The notes below the pieces were generated by a model. That model ran no database searches. It was not told the origin of the DNA and saw only the letters and a program-made list of their open reading frames with translations. From assembly GCA_000750105.3 (NCBI GenBank), contig JPHH03000001.1:682001-746000 (forward strand): a stretch of 64,000 nt of DNA, in the 5' to 3' direction. Of this stretch, positions 45,095-57,952 are shown in pieces. The DNA is from Tolypocladium sp. Sup5 PDA-1. Its lineage: Eukaryota; Ascomycota; Sordariomycetes; Hypocreales; Ophiocordycipitaceae. The stretch's first letter is position 1, and every line of letters begins with the position of its first letter. A program made the translations under genes and the position numbers.

Positions 45095-45717
45095 ACAGCG
45101 CGTGAACGAGATTCACACGGCTTAGATGCGATAATCTTGGATGGATAGAGACAGGGGTACGACACAATAGACATGCACAGACACTGATGACGATATGAAT
45201 AGATCAGTTTAAATTTACTGCCTGAACAGCTCCAGCGCCTCAGACGAACCCCAAGGCACTCGCCAATAGAAACCGTTTTGTCCTCCCGACCCGATGTCTA
45301 GCTGCTGTTCAGAACACACCAAGCAAATCTCGCTTTTGTCTCCGCCATCAAACCCATCCGTGCCGCCCAGTCATGTCACATCTCATTACTGCTTTCGCCC
45401 GCCCCCGTTCGGCCGTCCATCCAGGTATTAATGTTCTTGCCCACATATAAGCCCACTCAAAAGCAGCCATCGTAAGATCGCACCAAACAGTCGGATATCG
45501 CCCATGATGACACATGGTTTTCTTGTCACTCGCCGTATGAACCTCCCAGACGCAAAGAAAGAAAGAAAGGGCATGACAACGCAATCGTAGCGTTATAGTA
45601 TAGTACACAGGGGTGTTCATTCCACCCCGATATGGTAGGACCATTTCATGTCCTACACTTGGATGACGGCCACATCTCGTTTCTGAATCCGTTCCCAGCC
45701 GTGGTCGTCTGGTTGCT
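45095..45717. other. Intergenic region between convergent genes
   Basis: About 620 nt between the GNAT pseudogene and the regulator-like gene; 3' ends only. Nothing else seen. Confidence 0.5.
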
Positions 45718-48700
45718 CTAGGCATCGTTGCCTGCGCCGTTGAAGGCAGGGGGGCCTCTGGCCATGCCGCTGTAAGACGACGACGACGCCGCCGAACGCG
45801 GGCTCACCGTGTCCCGACGGGGAGAGTGGCCGTACATGTGCGCCTGCTGAAAGGGCTGTTGCTGCGGAGCATAGGCCTGGCCGTATTCCGGCACCCAGCC
45901 TTGGCCCTGAGCGTACTGCTGGGGCATCCAGTGACCTCCGCCAAGGCCGTGGGGGTTGTGAGCACCCACGTCATACACCACAGCTCCAGGATCCCTGACA
46001 CCGAAATGAGCCTGCGCGGCCTGAGCACTGTTCCCTGAACTAGAGGGACGAGTGGACGATGGCACGTGTCGGCTCGCTGGGGTGTACGCACTGGCCGAGC
46101 GCTGATGCATCGGCCGGGTGGCACCGTTGCTGCCGAGTCTTGCGCCACGAGGCTGATTTGGCATAGGAGACTGATGAGAGTTGACGGCACCAGACATCTG
46201 AGCACTGATCGACGGTAAGGTGAACTGCGAATCGCTGCCGTTGTGGCCGTGGGAGTATCGAGGATACTGTCCATAAGCAGAGGCCGCGGCGTTGTTGTTG
46301 TAAAACGTGGCACTGGCTTGTCCGCCGTTGAAGCCATTGTGGAACTGCCCATAGCGAGGCTGGCCCTGGTGGTCGTAGTCTCCCTGCACGTAGCCTTGGT
46401 TGTACTCCAGAGGGCGCATCTTTGGGACAATATTGGGTGCGCGTGGCGGGCCAGAATGTCCTGCACGGCCATCAACGTATGCAGGAACCATGTAGGGATG
46501 CGCAGAGCGAGGAGCCAAGTCAGCGGGCTGGTGGTATGACAAGCTCGCGACCCTGTCGATTCGAGCCCGCTTTCCCGAGGGACTGACGAGTTCAGCGACA
46601 TCCTCATCCTCTTCTTCACGATGGTCGGAAAAGGGCCTGTCGCCATTGGCCGAGGTCTGTCTCGCCAGGTTGGGGAAGTCGGGAGCCTTTCTCTTGGGCG
46701 TCTTCTGGCCACCGTTCGAGCTGTTCTGCCTGCGGGCTCTGGCTGGCTTCGTGGATCCTCCTTCATCGTCCACGATGTCGGGGAGGAACTCAATCTCCGG
46801 GACTTGGCTCAAGCTGCCTTCTGCGATTTCATGGTGAAGACGTTCGGCGATGTCGAGCATCTTCTTGGTCGTGTAGCCGTCGCCAAGGAGTTGGATGATC
46901 CAGTCGGGGACGGCGCTGCCTCCCTGGGCAGCCATGTTGTCCTCGTCACCTTCGTCCAGCATCCCCTTTCCGTTTTCGAGGCGGTTCTGCTCGCGTTTGC
47001 GGAGAGACAGCGTCCACTGTTTGATGTACGGCCCCTTGCCCTCGGCCTTGTTGTCCTCGCTCCAGGCCTGGAGGCGGATGATCTGCACCTTGACGAGCTC
47101 CATCTGATTGCTTGGGTACGTTCTGGCGTTGCGGTAGCGAATCCTCTGGTAGTGCTTGCGGCAGTAGTACACCCAGACCTCCTTGGGAATCTTCAGGGTG
47201 CAGGACTTGTTGCGGCCGAACAGATGAGATATGGCCTTTCGCAGCTGGGAGCCCGTGTCGCAGTTAGCAACGAACATGCACCGAGGCTCATCCTTGTCGG
47301 TCTTGGGAGCCTCGGGCTCTTCGTCTTTCGAAAGCGAGGGCGAATGCGAGTGCGAGTGCTTGGGGCAGTGTGATGCGAGCTCTGGCGGTGAATTCGGGGC
47401 GACAGGCGTGGACCGAGGGGTCGGTGCCCCGTCACCATGTGCCTCTGTTCCGTTGTTGTACTTGGGAACCGCAAACTCCCGTCCCTCGAGCCTGTCACGA
47501 ACCGCTTGGGCAGCCGCTGCAGACACGCCTCGTCCCCCGGGCGGACTGTGTGCAGAGATAGCCATGGCGTGATGCGGAGGAGGGAGGATGGCGTACGGGT
47601 GCTTGCGGCTATGTGCTGGTAGGTACGCAGACGCTGGTGCAAAGTCGGGAGCAGAAGTTGCCCTCTTGTGCAGCCTTGGAGCAGAGAAGAGGTGAGTGGC
47701 CCGGTTGAAGGGTTGACTGGGGATGTGGTTAGCTCCAGAAGGACCAAGAATGCAGTCAAAGCTGCCGTAACGAAGAGAAATTGTCAAGAGCAGCCGAAGG
47801 CGGTACGGGCAATTGGGAAACAATCGCGCCAATTGGGACCTGGAAGCAAACTCTTGCCCTGTGATTAAAGAAGAGGAGAGTGGCGCGGCCTGATGTTGAA
47901 CCAGACAACCTGAAGTGTCGGACCAGGAGAGAGAATAAATAGACACGAGGCCACGCTCGTGGAGTCAGTGATGCGGCGCCACGCGACCGTCGAGCCACGA
48001 CAGCAAGCAAGTTTCACCGATATTTGGTACTGGGCTGGCCATGTGAGGCGGTTCATCCGAACTGCTCGGTGCTGTCGAGCTGTCCGCGTGGACGAGGTGA
48101 TTCACGCCTCGGCTGAACAATGGCTCAGAGTCGGTCAAAGCTCCCCGGCCATGAATAATCGCAATGTGCTCGTGATGTCGCCAGAGGCAGTGACGGTGTG
48201 CTCGCTGAGAAATGACTGGGGGCAGAAGAACAAGGCGGGTGGGATGAATAGCATCGGCCCGACGGGCGAGCTTGCAAGGGGGCTTGTACCGCGGGCAACA
48301 ATAGAACAATGCCGTCCTTGGCCATTTCGCGGGAGGGACCAGTATTCGAACATTTGAACAATAGCAAGTGTGAGGACACAATTGAGAAACCGACTTACCA
48401 TGGGCTGCGCATGTTTTGCCGATATTTAGCGGGTCCCTTCATGTTCAACACTGCGTCCGAGGGGCTCCCTGGCCGCTCGGGTTCGTGGTTCTCGATGGCT
48501 TCGGGGAGCTGGTGCCTGGTCACTGCCGACAGAGGAGTCTTTGCGTCTCCGTGGAACTGTCGCCGTGTCGATTCATCGTGCTCGGCGAGGTTCGACTCCA
48601 GAATCGGCAACTCCGTGACTGACGAGCCGAGGCCATGCCCTCCGCTGACCGTGGTGACGGAGGAGATCCTCGAGTGGGACCTAGAATGCCACGATCCGTA

Positions 48701-49434
48701 CGACGAAAGGCTGCTGTGGCTGTCCGAGAGCTTGTGCCTCACAGAATCCGGCGTGTCGTTGTGCGCGCCACGGCGGGCGTTCCAGAAAGGAGACCTGGAG
48801 TTTCTGTTAGAATCGTTCGCCCTCATGGTGGAGATGGGATCTCTGCTAAAACTGGGTGAAGCACGTCTTTGTGCTACGTTTCCAAGAGAAGCGCAACGGG
48901 CGCCGGGTCATACCTCTTGTCTGAAAATTCGACCGGCCCATTGTCCGAGTCGAAAGTCGCAGTGCTGTTCAGACGTTAATCAAGGCCCACACAGTTTCCG
49001 CTTCGCCGGAGAACAAAGAATCCCACGTACCGAACAGGTTGCGGCCTCGTAAATAAACTCGCTTCCCGTGATGCCATATCCGAGTCCATGGACCCGTTCC
49101 TCGAATGGACGCTGGCGCCAGAGGTTGTGTCGTATGAAGTGTCCGAGTCGAATTGCTCGCTGGTCGATCGGAGTGAAAAAGTCGAGGCTGAACGGAACCT
49201 AGACTCAATGTGTAGAGGTAGGGAATAGCCTCCCGCACTCCATGGTGTGCGTCCTCTGAAATGCTTCGCCTCGCCCTCTGTTTGCGGCGAAGTCCTCTCG
49301 GGGGAAGGGGTAGGAAGCGCTGTCGACGCCAATGTTGACACGCCCCCTATGACCGACGGCGGTGTTGATTCTCTGCTGGCGTCCTTGCAACGGTTCGATC
49401 CCGCTGACTGATTCAGCAGGGATATGACGTCCAT
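45718..49434 (-). CDS. Large conserved fungal regulator-like protein (ORP1-like)
   Basis: I assemble four exons, 49434-49031, 48964-48914, 48845-48399 and 47716-45718, giving 966 residues with every junction in frame. The N-terminus MDVISLLNQS and the motif RGRTPWSAGGYSLPL, then a Ser-rich region (HKLSDSHSSLSSY), are typical of a fungal family often labelled ORP1-like. Next comes LHKRATSAPDF, which continues the family pattern from the last exon. The conserved core is PRCMFVANCDTGSQLRKAIS, LFGRNKSCTL and VYYCRKHYQRIRYRNARTYP. The C-terminal 350 residues are low complexity (Gln, Ser, Gly) with a basic patch KRARIDR. The function is unknown; a nuclear regulatory role is inferred. The third intron is about 680 nt and could hide an exon. 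A shorter form starting at MAISAHSPP (47565, 615 residues) is an alternative. Confidence 0.68.
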
Positions 49435-52400
49435 AGCACCAACTTTTTGTGATAGCGTAACGAGTTGGAGATTATAGCATTAGTAGTTCGAAGAAACAAG
49501 GGCGGCTGGCAAATCGTGCTTTGAGGCCCTCTCTCTTAAGGCAACGAGAAAACGAGCGAGCGTGTAGAGGGGGGAGGCTGGTTGGCTGTTCTGAGAAACC
49601 CGTGTGTCCAGGGTTATGCTTCGATGCGGCGAGTTGAAGTTATTAAGAACTATGATCGTGGTTGATACGTCGTAAGCAGATCTGTGTCGTTCCAGTCGAC
49701 AATACCCCAGGCAGAGTTGCTCTGACGAAAGCTGGTGAATGTCAAGGCGCCCCGGCTTTTCTCCTTAACTGACTCTCGTCTTCGTCCGTTTCCAGGGTCC
49801 AAAACGTAGTCCGGAGTACTTTGCCAGGAGTCGGGAAGAAATAGAAGTCGGGTGTGCCCTTTTTGTTTCGCGAGAGGGTCGACGGTGATAACCACAGGCA
49901 CAGGGTGCCGGACAAGGTAATCAGAGTTGCTGATGCGATCGACATCAAGTGGGCCCGGCCAATCGCACTGACGGGCTAATGATCCGAGCAGATCGAAACG
50001 CCCGAAACGCCCATCGGCCAGTGATGTCTAGGTCGTCGAGGCAAGGGGTGCAGAGCTCTCCGTACCGTTATCACCGGATGAAGGATGACAGATCTAGGAC
50101 GGCCCGAGCGAGATGAAGAGAGGCCAATGTCCTCCCTAAATTGAGTTCACAGTGTTCTGAAACAGGAAGAAGGTGGCAGTGTCAATTCCGAAGACAGCTG
50201 GGGCGTTTTGTTCCTGTCCACACTCTGATCAACCGGGTGTGCCTATTTTTGTCCACTAGAGAGGGTTGCAGCAGGCGATTTCGAGTTGTGAGGGGTCGAA
50301 CGTATCATGAGACAGCCCCATGCGTCAGTGTTCCAAACTAGGAATAACAAGCCAAGCCCAACCTATAAATGAAAGGGGAGAGCAAAACGGTCCGCGAATA
50401 CTGAAGGGGGGGACACAAGATAGCATGTGTTCGGTAAAAAAGACGGTCCAGCCGAGCGGGTTATGTATCCGTGCTAAAAAAGGGTATTGCAAAAAGAGAT
50501 GCAGCTCAAGGCTCTTCGTAATTATCCGGGGGCCAGAATGGGCATGTGTGGACCAAGACCATTCGCTGTGACATCCACTCCGTTAACGCATAGATACATC
50601 CGACGTACGAGTACAGCCCAGACAGGGGAGACGAAGCCCAACCTAGCTATCCGTAGAAATGCAGCAACACGCTTCGGTGGGCCAGCGAACGGTCCGTTGA
50701 CCAGCTAGTGTGATGGCTGTAACGAGCGAGGATTGAGTTCTTGTCAAAACGCGCTGCCCAAGGCGATGTCACAACTAAGATGGGCACGTATAATGCGTTG
50801 GGACGCTGCGGGCCGATAGGTGGAGCGGCCTCTCGAGAGAACGTCCAGTCGGTATGGGTCGATAATGGCTCCGACTGGCTCTTCAAACCACGATAGCCCT
50901 GTATCCTTCTCCAGCGCTCAGGCGAGCAAACAGCTGGGCGTCGTGATGGCTAATCGGCAATTCGGCGAACAGGGAGGCCCTTGCCGCGTGACGCAAAAGA
51001 AGTTGTCAGCGTACTCGTAGATCAAAGGCTCCCTCCCAGAGGCTCGTCTGAACCAAGATGCCCAGGGTCGTAGAGCGACTGTCTGAGCGCCAGAGCTGCC
51101 AATCCTGCTCCTGTCAGTAGCCCTAAACGCCAGGGGAACAGCCAGACCTCGCGGCGGGGGATTGGGTATAGAACGAAGCTGCGCCGATGGACTCATGAGA
51201 TGGTTAGCCGCATCTTCTGCTCCCAACTTAGCTTGCCAGCCGGTGCTCGAGTATGTGTCTCCAGGCACAGCAGAAGCATCGGTCAGCAGGCTAGTGTCTG
51301 CAACGGGGCGTGAAACCTGCCCAGGGATAAGCTTGTTCTGTATGACGGCAACTTGGTCCAGGGGTTACACCCGGTACTACCTGCGACCGGATTGGCGTCT
51401 GTCCGTGACCAGACGGCACCCATGGAGCGGCCCACAGGGCCTAGCAGGCTGTCGGGAGATGCCGAGGCGAAGAATCGGGCCATCCGCCGCCCGGGCGATA
51501 ATGCCAGTCCATACGGATACCTCATCACATATCAACAACGGTGCAACTGGGCAATACCTTGTACATGGTGCAAGGCGGGGGAGCACGCGACGCGATGCAA
51601 TGCAAGTCATGGATGGAGCCGTCGTGCGTATTCCAGAAATTGCCCTTGGGCAAGCGACCTCGACTTGTGCAAGAGCATTATCCACTTGGATATTGGGGCT
51701 GAACCGGCCCTAGACCGATGAGGCCATCTTGACTCTTGACCGTCCCGAGCGTATCCGGGGCGCGGACAGCACAGCGATTCCCCCACTGCAGAAGAGCAGG
51801 AAAGCCGGCTCTGGGCTGGCCGTGGCGGAAACCCCAGCGCTGTGCAACACACCCTAGGTGCCAGGTGGTGTTGCCTATTATCCCGGGGCAGGCCAGGGCC
51901 GCGAGGTCGTAAGGGGTGACGATGGACGGGACGCTGCCGGAATGGCGCCACGATCACATAATCCCCCCGGTATGGCCTCGGTCGCACTGTTTTTGACAGG
52001 GCTTTATCTTCCGAATGTATGTACGATATCAGCTCAGTGGCCGATGGCACCCCAGGCTCCAGGGCGCAAGCATGCTGGACGTCCAGTGTTGCTGGCTTCA
52101 GTGGCATCCGAATGTCTGGCGGCGGCGTCTCGTGTGGCCAGCGCGATGCCAGGGAGAGGAAGGGTCGCGATAGGCCAATCATGCCGCCACGGGGACCGGG
52201 GGCCATGTCGGCGAGGGCTGCCTGTGTAGGGCAGCCGCTGGCCCGTTGCAATCCGTGGATGCGCAATACCGGTGTCAGGTGTCGCTTTGGAGACGGGGCC
52301 AGCGACGTGGGCTCAAGCCTCAAGCCTCCAGGCCTCGCACCTTGACCTTGACCTTGCTCCATGGCCTTGCCCCATGTTTCATGCATAGTGTCGCATGGCA

Positions 52401-53783
52401 TGGCTCCCAGGCACTTGTCAAACGGCCAGGGGTCCTCCCACTGGAGGCACGGATGGAAGCTTCTGAGGGAGGGCTGAACAGCGAAGACATCGGATGCGGA
52501 GCCGGCCGAGCCCAGCCGTACGAGTAGTCCGTACTCATAGAAGCGCTCACGTTTCAGCCGAACAGCAGCCGGGTGCCCCAGGGTCAGACCGTCAGGGACT
52601 CAGGGTCCGGTGTTGCTGCGTGGCATGTCTTGCGACCGCCCGTTGCAGCAAGGGACTCACTCAGCCGGGCCGTGGCAATAGAGTTTTGGCGATGGTTCAC
52701 GGCGTGTTCCTGGCGAGCAAGCCGGTCCGACAACGGGCTGCAGGAGGCGGCGGCCACAGGGCAAAGCTAATCGGCGCCGTATCCTTGGGCTGGCCGCTGT
52801 GGAGTGCATCCATGTGCTGTCGTGGCCAGGCCTGGCGAGGCCATCGACGGCTCAAGGTACGCGCTGCACGGATAGTGAGGCACGCGGTCCCCGGGGTTCA
52901 GGCCCCGTCGCTGTGGGATCTTGCCCTCTCCAGCGCTCGATGAGGTGGACGCGAGGCGGGACGTTGGGTGGATGACAGGTGATGATGGCCAGATGGAGGT
53001 GGTGGGGTTGCTGCGAACGACAGCCCGCCTGCAGAGATTAACTGAAGCCCCCGGGCAATAGTGTCATATTAAGCGACCCGACGTCATGCCCACGGCAGCA
53101 GCTACGATTCGAGGCCCTCGACATCGACCAAGTCGGTAAGTTACGGACTTCTTCGTACGGACCAGGTAGGTAATATCACGGCCTAGCCTACGGACTATAC
53201 TGGATCGGTAGGCAGCCTAAGCCCACGGGCAGGACAGCTATGACTAGCAGGTAATACGAGATGCCGCAGGCCAGAGACACCGCCGTCACCTCACGCCATG
53301 CAGAAGCTTACGAGTACATCGTGCAACCCTGGGCTGTGAGCCAAGACTGCCGCTTGGGCCGCTGCTTGATTCGACAGGATCTCACCAGGACAGGCAGCAT
53401 CTACGAGTTGCTGCTGCTAGGTACTGTTCCCGTTCTCGAGATGCTTCGTCCATACGGACTGCGGACTACAGCGCCGCGGAAGTAAGCTCGGCAGTTGGCA
53501 GAATGAAGCGATTGTACGCAGGCCAACGGACATGTAGACGTCCATCGTCTCGCTGATCCCGGCTGCCGACAGCAGGCAAGATCCCTGCGCCGATCCGGCC
53601 GCCCAAAAGGTTTCATCTCAACTCGTCCATGACCCTCCCACGCTTGCTGAGCACGCTCCCCCTTTGCCCAGCCGGCCCCGACGCCAGCGCCGCATTTGGC
53701 CTGTGATCACCAGCCGCCACGCCGCTCTCTCGCGCTCGGGCTGGCGGGCAAACAAACGATGAGATGACAACCGCAAAGGCCGG

Positions 53784-53812
53784 TGAGCACTGAGCACTGA
53801 GCACTGAGCACA
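53784..53812 (+). repeat. Heptamer tandem repeat
   Basis: About four head-to-tail copies of TGAGCAC. Confidence 0.85.
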
Positions 53813-55385
53813 GTCAACGAATGCGCCGTCCCGTGCCCGTCCGCGGCAGCGACCCCGGTGTCGGCAACACGTTACATACGGGTTGCCCAAACGGGTCCAT
53901 CTTCGTCCTTCGTCTCCTGGGCAAAAACGCACCACGCCACGTGCGGAGCTTGCTTGTGTACGACGGACGCGACACCCTGTTACGGTAGGACCAGATAGGA
54001 CGAACAGGACGGGCCCAGAGATCTCGCCGCAACGCGCCATCTGAGTTTAAGTTGCCGTCGAGGCTATGCTGCTACGGACTCGGAACGACGCGGGGGCTGC
54101 TGCGTACTCGCCGCTTCACTTCAGCAACCTACCTTACTCGTAGTATTACAACAACGCTCTGAAGCCGCGACGGGCATCTCCCTACTTACCCTGCAGCACC
54201 CCCAGACGCGCTCGGGGATTTCCACGGTCCTCCAATCTCCCGGACAATCCGGTTCCCGCCTCCATTTTTAGAACCTTCATACTGTAAAGCTGTAGGTTGG
54301 ATAAACGTTTGCTCGACTTTGGGTCCGATCGCCGACAAGGAACTCGGAGCTCTTTTCCGCCTTGCAGCTCATCTCTCCACCAGCTCCCACGAGACCGGAC
54401 GCGGGCTAATTAGCTGCTCAGGGCAGGACCAGTGCTTTGCATGAAGGGCCAAAGACGCCGCCTGCGCATTGCGTAGAGGAAAATTTGCTCACGTCCACGT
54501 CCACCTCCACTCGGCTCGCACGCAAGGTTGAACGGGACCAGCCAGAGCCGATGCAGATGCAGATGCAGCCGCAGATCAAGCCCATCACACATGCACAGCC
54601 CTTACTCGCGCCCCGACGCTGCGTTCAGTCCCGAGGCTAGGGAAACAAACTGGAGGAGAGCAAGGGCGGGCGGCCGGGTGTTTCAGGAGAGGCAACCCGG
54701 TGTGTTTACGGAGGACAAACACGGGGCCGTGTGCGGTTCGGATTCTTCGTCCGCCTGATGCCTCTCGTGGCCTCGGCCAGACAAACAAAGTATTACGAAA
54801 GCATGAGAAGAAAGTCGCTCACACACCCATCGCGATGCATGAGGGCATGCGTACGAGTAGCCGCTGGAAAGGGAACCCTGCCTTGCTTGACATCAACTCA
54901 CGTTGTCTCCATGTCTCGGGCGTCGGCCCTGCCATGTGCTGGCAGATGGGTGAGACCGGGCCCCTTGCTCAGCCCACGCCAGATGACTCTCGTCAAAGCA
55001 ACCTTACCCAGCTGAGGACCAGAGGCCATCGTATCTGTCGTCTGTTGTTGCCAATCCCATCTCCTTCGGTGTCGGAAATGACCAGTACCCCGATCTCAGT
55101 TGCCAACACCGGACAAATCGCAACAGTATTTCTGTCTGATGCCAATGTCACAGCGAGGAGGCTCTATCACATTTGAGACCAGACTCGAAACAAGGGTCTG
55201 GTTCAGGATGCGCTCAGTTGGTGAGAGAGCGGACGGCTCTAGTCCGTACTACCTACCCAGATATCGTCTCCATCAACAGCAATGTCTCACCGGGCTCTGA
55301 CATTCGTTATCTCTACAACCTGACACGCACTGTTTGATGGATTTGGGGCCAACGTTGTGCTCGGCGAGATGCCGCCCGTCGTCGA

Positions 55386-55455
55386 CCAACGTCGTGGACC
55401 AACGTCGTGGACCAACGTCGTGGACGGCGCAGTGTGCCTCGGGGTGTGCCTCGGG
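55386..55455 (+). repeat. Two adjacent short tandem repeats
   Basis: Three exact copies of a 13-nt unit CCAACGTCGTGGA (55386-55424) are followed, after a short spacer, by two copies of a 12-nt unit GTGTGCCTCGGG (55432-55455). Confidence 0.9.
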
Positions 55456-56357
55456 GGGCATCTCCACGACTTCTACGGACCCGTTTCGGATTATTGAGTT
55501 CCATGGCTGAGACGCTCGACAGAGCGTTCCGAGAAACAAAGTGTCTTGACGTTGATGGCCGGGTTTCAACGCTCTGTTCCACGTAGCTTCAGCCGTAACA
55601 CGGCCGAGAAGCCATCCTGTGTCGTGGGCATTCCCGTCAATCCCGCGCGAACACATGCCCCGTATCGAAAACCTGCTCGCGACATGGAAACTACGTTTCC
55701 GTCAGAGCGCTGATCAGTCGATACGCCGGGCTCCCTCCCAGCAAACCACGTTTCTGGTCACTGCATCTGTATCAGGCCATCAATATTGCAGAGAGCCGGA
55801 TGCCTGCGTCGGAGAATTTCGCACGGCTACTCGCAGAAGGATCATGCGCGTCACTACAGAAGGTATATTGCAGGCGTCAAGAAGGCATATGTCAGTACGT
55901 ACGCCGAGTGCAACACGCACCGGACGGAGTCACCGAAGTAGGGCAAGGCAGTCCAGCTTCGCGCTCTGCGTGGGGGTTGTACGCCGTGATACGGACACCT
56001 CGACGGGCCAAGTTGACGGGTAGATGCAGATGGTCACAGGTGACGGATGTCAGAGTATACGGTATGTCCCGGTTTCGCTCTATTATATCACTTGGTATGA
56101 CAGAACGCTTCGTCGCCAAGACGTAACGACTTCAGCAGAGGCTACGCGGCTGCCACGCATACGGCTGTTAACACCGGCTTGCAATACGAATATGTCCGTG
56201 TTAAATAAAACACGTAGTTGTGGGCATCAACGTTATTTATCGGTCAGGCAGCGATCCTTACGGAATCAAGTCTGTGGTACCCGGCGCTTCACAGGCAGAG
56301 TTAGCGAAACGTTGGCCATGACGGGACACGTTGTTGCAATACTCGTGGTTCTTGGTA

Positions 56358-57193
56358 CTAGAATAGATCATCCACGGCCTTGTCGGCGTCCTTTTGTATC
56401 AACTCCTTCATTCCCTTCCAAACAATCAGTTTATGCTCCAACAACATTGTCGTTCGTGGGAAACATTCTTACCGCGGGCATGATCGGCTGTCCAGCTTGG
56501 TCCGTGACGTAGCGAAAGGGCATCTCCGTGCTTTCGTGCTCATTGAACTTCAGCTCCGGGAAGTCGACGTATGGTACCTTGTCGAGAGCGACTGGGGGAG
56601 TCAGTGAGAGCTTTCGTATACTCGGTCTTGGGGATCGGACGGACTCTTGTCTTGCACGACCATGCGTGTCACTCGCACGGCCGTATCCGTAGTCATCTGC
56701 TTGGGGCCCAACCTGCGACCCTCGAATCCCTTCTTCCTCAGCTCAGAGGTCCGGTCTAGGAATGTCAGTCTCTTCTCAACGAGCCAAGCGACGCGCACAC
56801 GTACCCCGGGGAGGATCGTCACCTGTCAACCAGTTAGTGGACGATCTTGCAGTGACAGGAGCGCGGACACGTACCCAGGATGCCTCCAAACAGGAACGCA
56901 TCGAACTTGTCGCCGTCGTCCGGAGACAAATCTTCGGGCGCGGAGGGATCCAACAGGCAGACGCGAGACTTGTCTGCGACGTAGAGCTCCTCGACGCCGC
57001 GGCGCTCGGCCGTAAAGGCTCCGTTGCTGGAGAGGGCTGCCGGAACGCGGAATGTGGGCGCCAAGCTTGACAGGATGAAACGCCCCCCGGTGTCCCGTGT
57101 CTCGTTTGCTATCGCCGCATATTCCAGCTCGGACCAGGGGCCGAGCTCCTCATCGAGGTGCTCGACGATGAAGGTTTTGCCCCCCGCAGCCAT
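56358..57193 (-). CDS. sfm1: SFM1-type protein arginine methyltransferase (SPOUT fold)
   Basis: In yeast Sfm1 methylates ribosomal protein uS3 (Rps3) on arginine and folds like SPOUT RNA methyltransferases. Five exons, 57193-56875, 56822-56805, 56755-56645, 56591-56473 and 56414-56358, give 207 residues, the family size. Reading: TFIVEHLDEELGPWSELEYA, then CLLDPSAPEDLSPDDGDKFD, FLFGGILG, DDPPRDRTSELRKKGFEGRR, LGPKQMTTDTAVRVTRMV, VPYVDFPELKFNEHESTEMP, FRYVTDQAGQPIMPAG and a C-terminus KDADKAVDDLF. The GGILG-to-DDPPRDRTSELR join needs an 18-nt microexon, which is phase-correct with good splice sites on both sides. The third intron has a GTCCGT donor, weaker than the others. Divergent from KEX1. 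Confidence 0.9.
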
Positions 57194-57952
57194 GTTTTCA
57201 AGACGCCCGCCTCGCGGCCTCGTGTATCAACGGTGGTGGATGAGTGAGTGAGTGAATTGGGTGGGAAATGCGTGCTTTATGGTTTTTCGCAGTTGATGGA
57301 TGGGCAATGTGCTTGCCGTATGTACGGTGAGTGGCGGTTGAGGTGCAAGATTGTCTGTGGCTGCCGATGAAGCTTGTCGTGAGGCGGTTTGCGTTTGTGG
57401 CGTGGAGTGGAAACAGAGCCTCGCCAATGCAATGATATCATACTCCAAAGCCGGGTACACACAGGGGCGATGCCAAATTACAATAGCAACCAATAAGACA
57501 TTGATAATAAAAATTCCATATTCAAGTTTTCTTTATACATCCAGAATCCTGAACATGAGATGCTGCAGCAGCCTCTTTACTTGCAAAAGCATGGTGGCAA
57601 GGAGCCTACCCTGGACCAGCCGAACCCGGAAACGCCTCTTCCTATTGAGGCCCGATTTCAGCGACAAAAGAGAGCCGCTAGGGACGGTAACGCTCCACAG
57701 CCACTCATGGATCCGATCCGCCCGAGCCTCTGCCGCTCCAGGGTCTAGTTGGCTTCCCAGCTTCAGGTGCTTACGACGTCCACATGCCACCTCTCCTCTT
57801 CATCGCATTGCCGTCCAACTTCGCCAAACATCATCACACAACGCATCACCGCCCGCGCATCATTGCGCCCATGACATAGCGCTGCGAAGACACAGGCAAT
57901 TGCGCTTCTTTTCCCCACGTCTCCGTGCTGGCAGCACGAGCGATCCCGCGCC
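57194..57952. promoter_or_regulatory. Divergent promoter region SFM1 / KEX1
   Basis: 759 nt between opposite start codons. An AT-rich patch at about 57478-57540 could be core promoter for either side. No other gene seen. Confidence 0.45.

Larger units (their letters stand above)
49435..56357. other. 6.9-kb region without a supportable gene
   Basis: The longest gene-free stretch in the window. Open frames are short, overlap on both strands and translate without pattern. The left end holds the promoter of the regulator-like gene. Inside are TACGGAGTAC-like motifs (49809-49820, 52517-52536, 53140-53160, 53186-53195, 55241-55252) and several short tandem repeats listed separately. It may contain old repeats I cannot name by eye. 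Confidence 0.45.

Noticed and set aside
51607..52401. 264-residue minus-strand frame in the gene desert
   Set aside because: Pro/Arg/His-rich translation with no pattern, overlapped by frames on the other strand.
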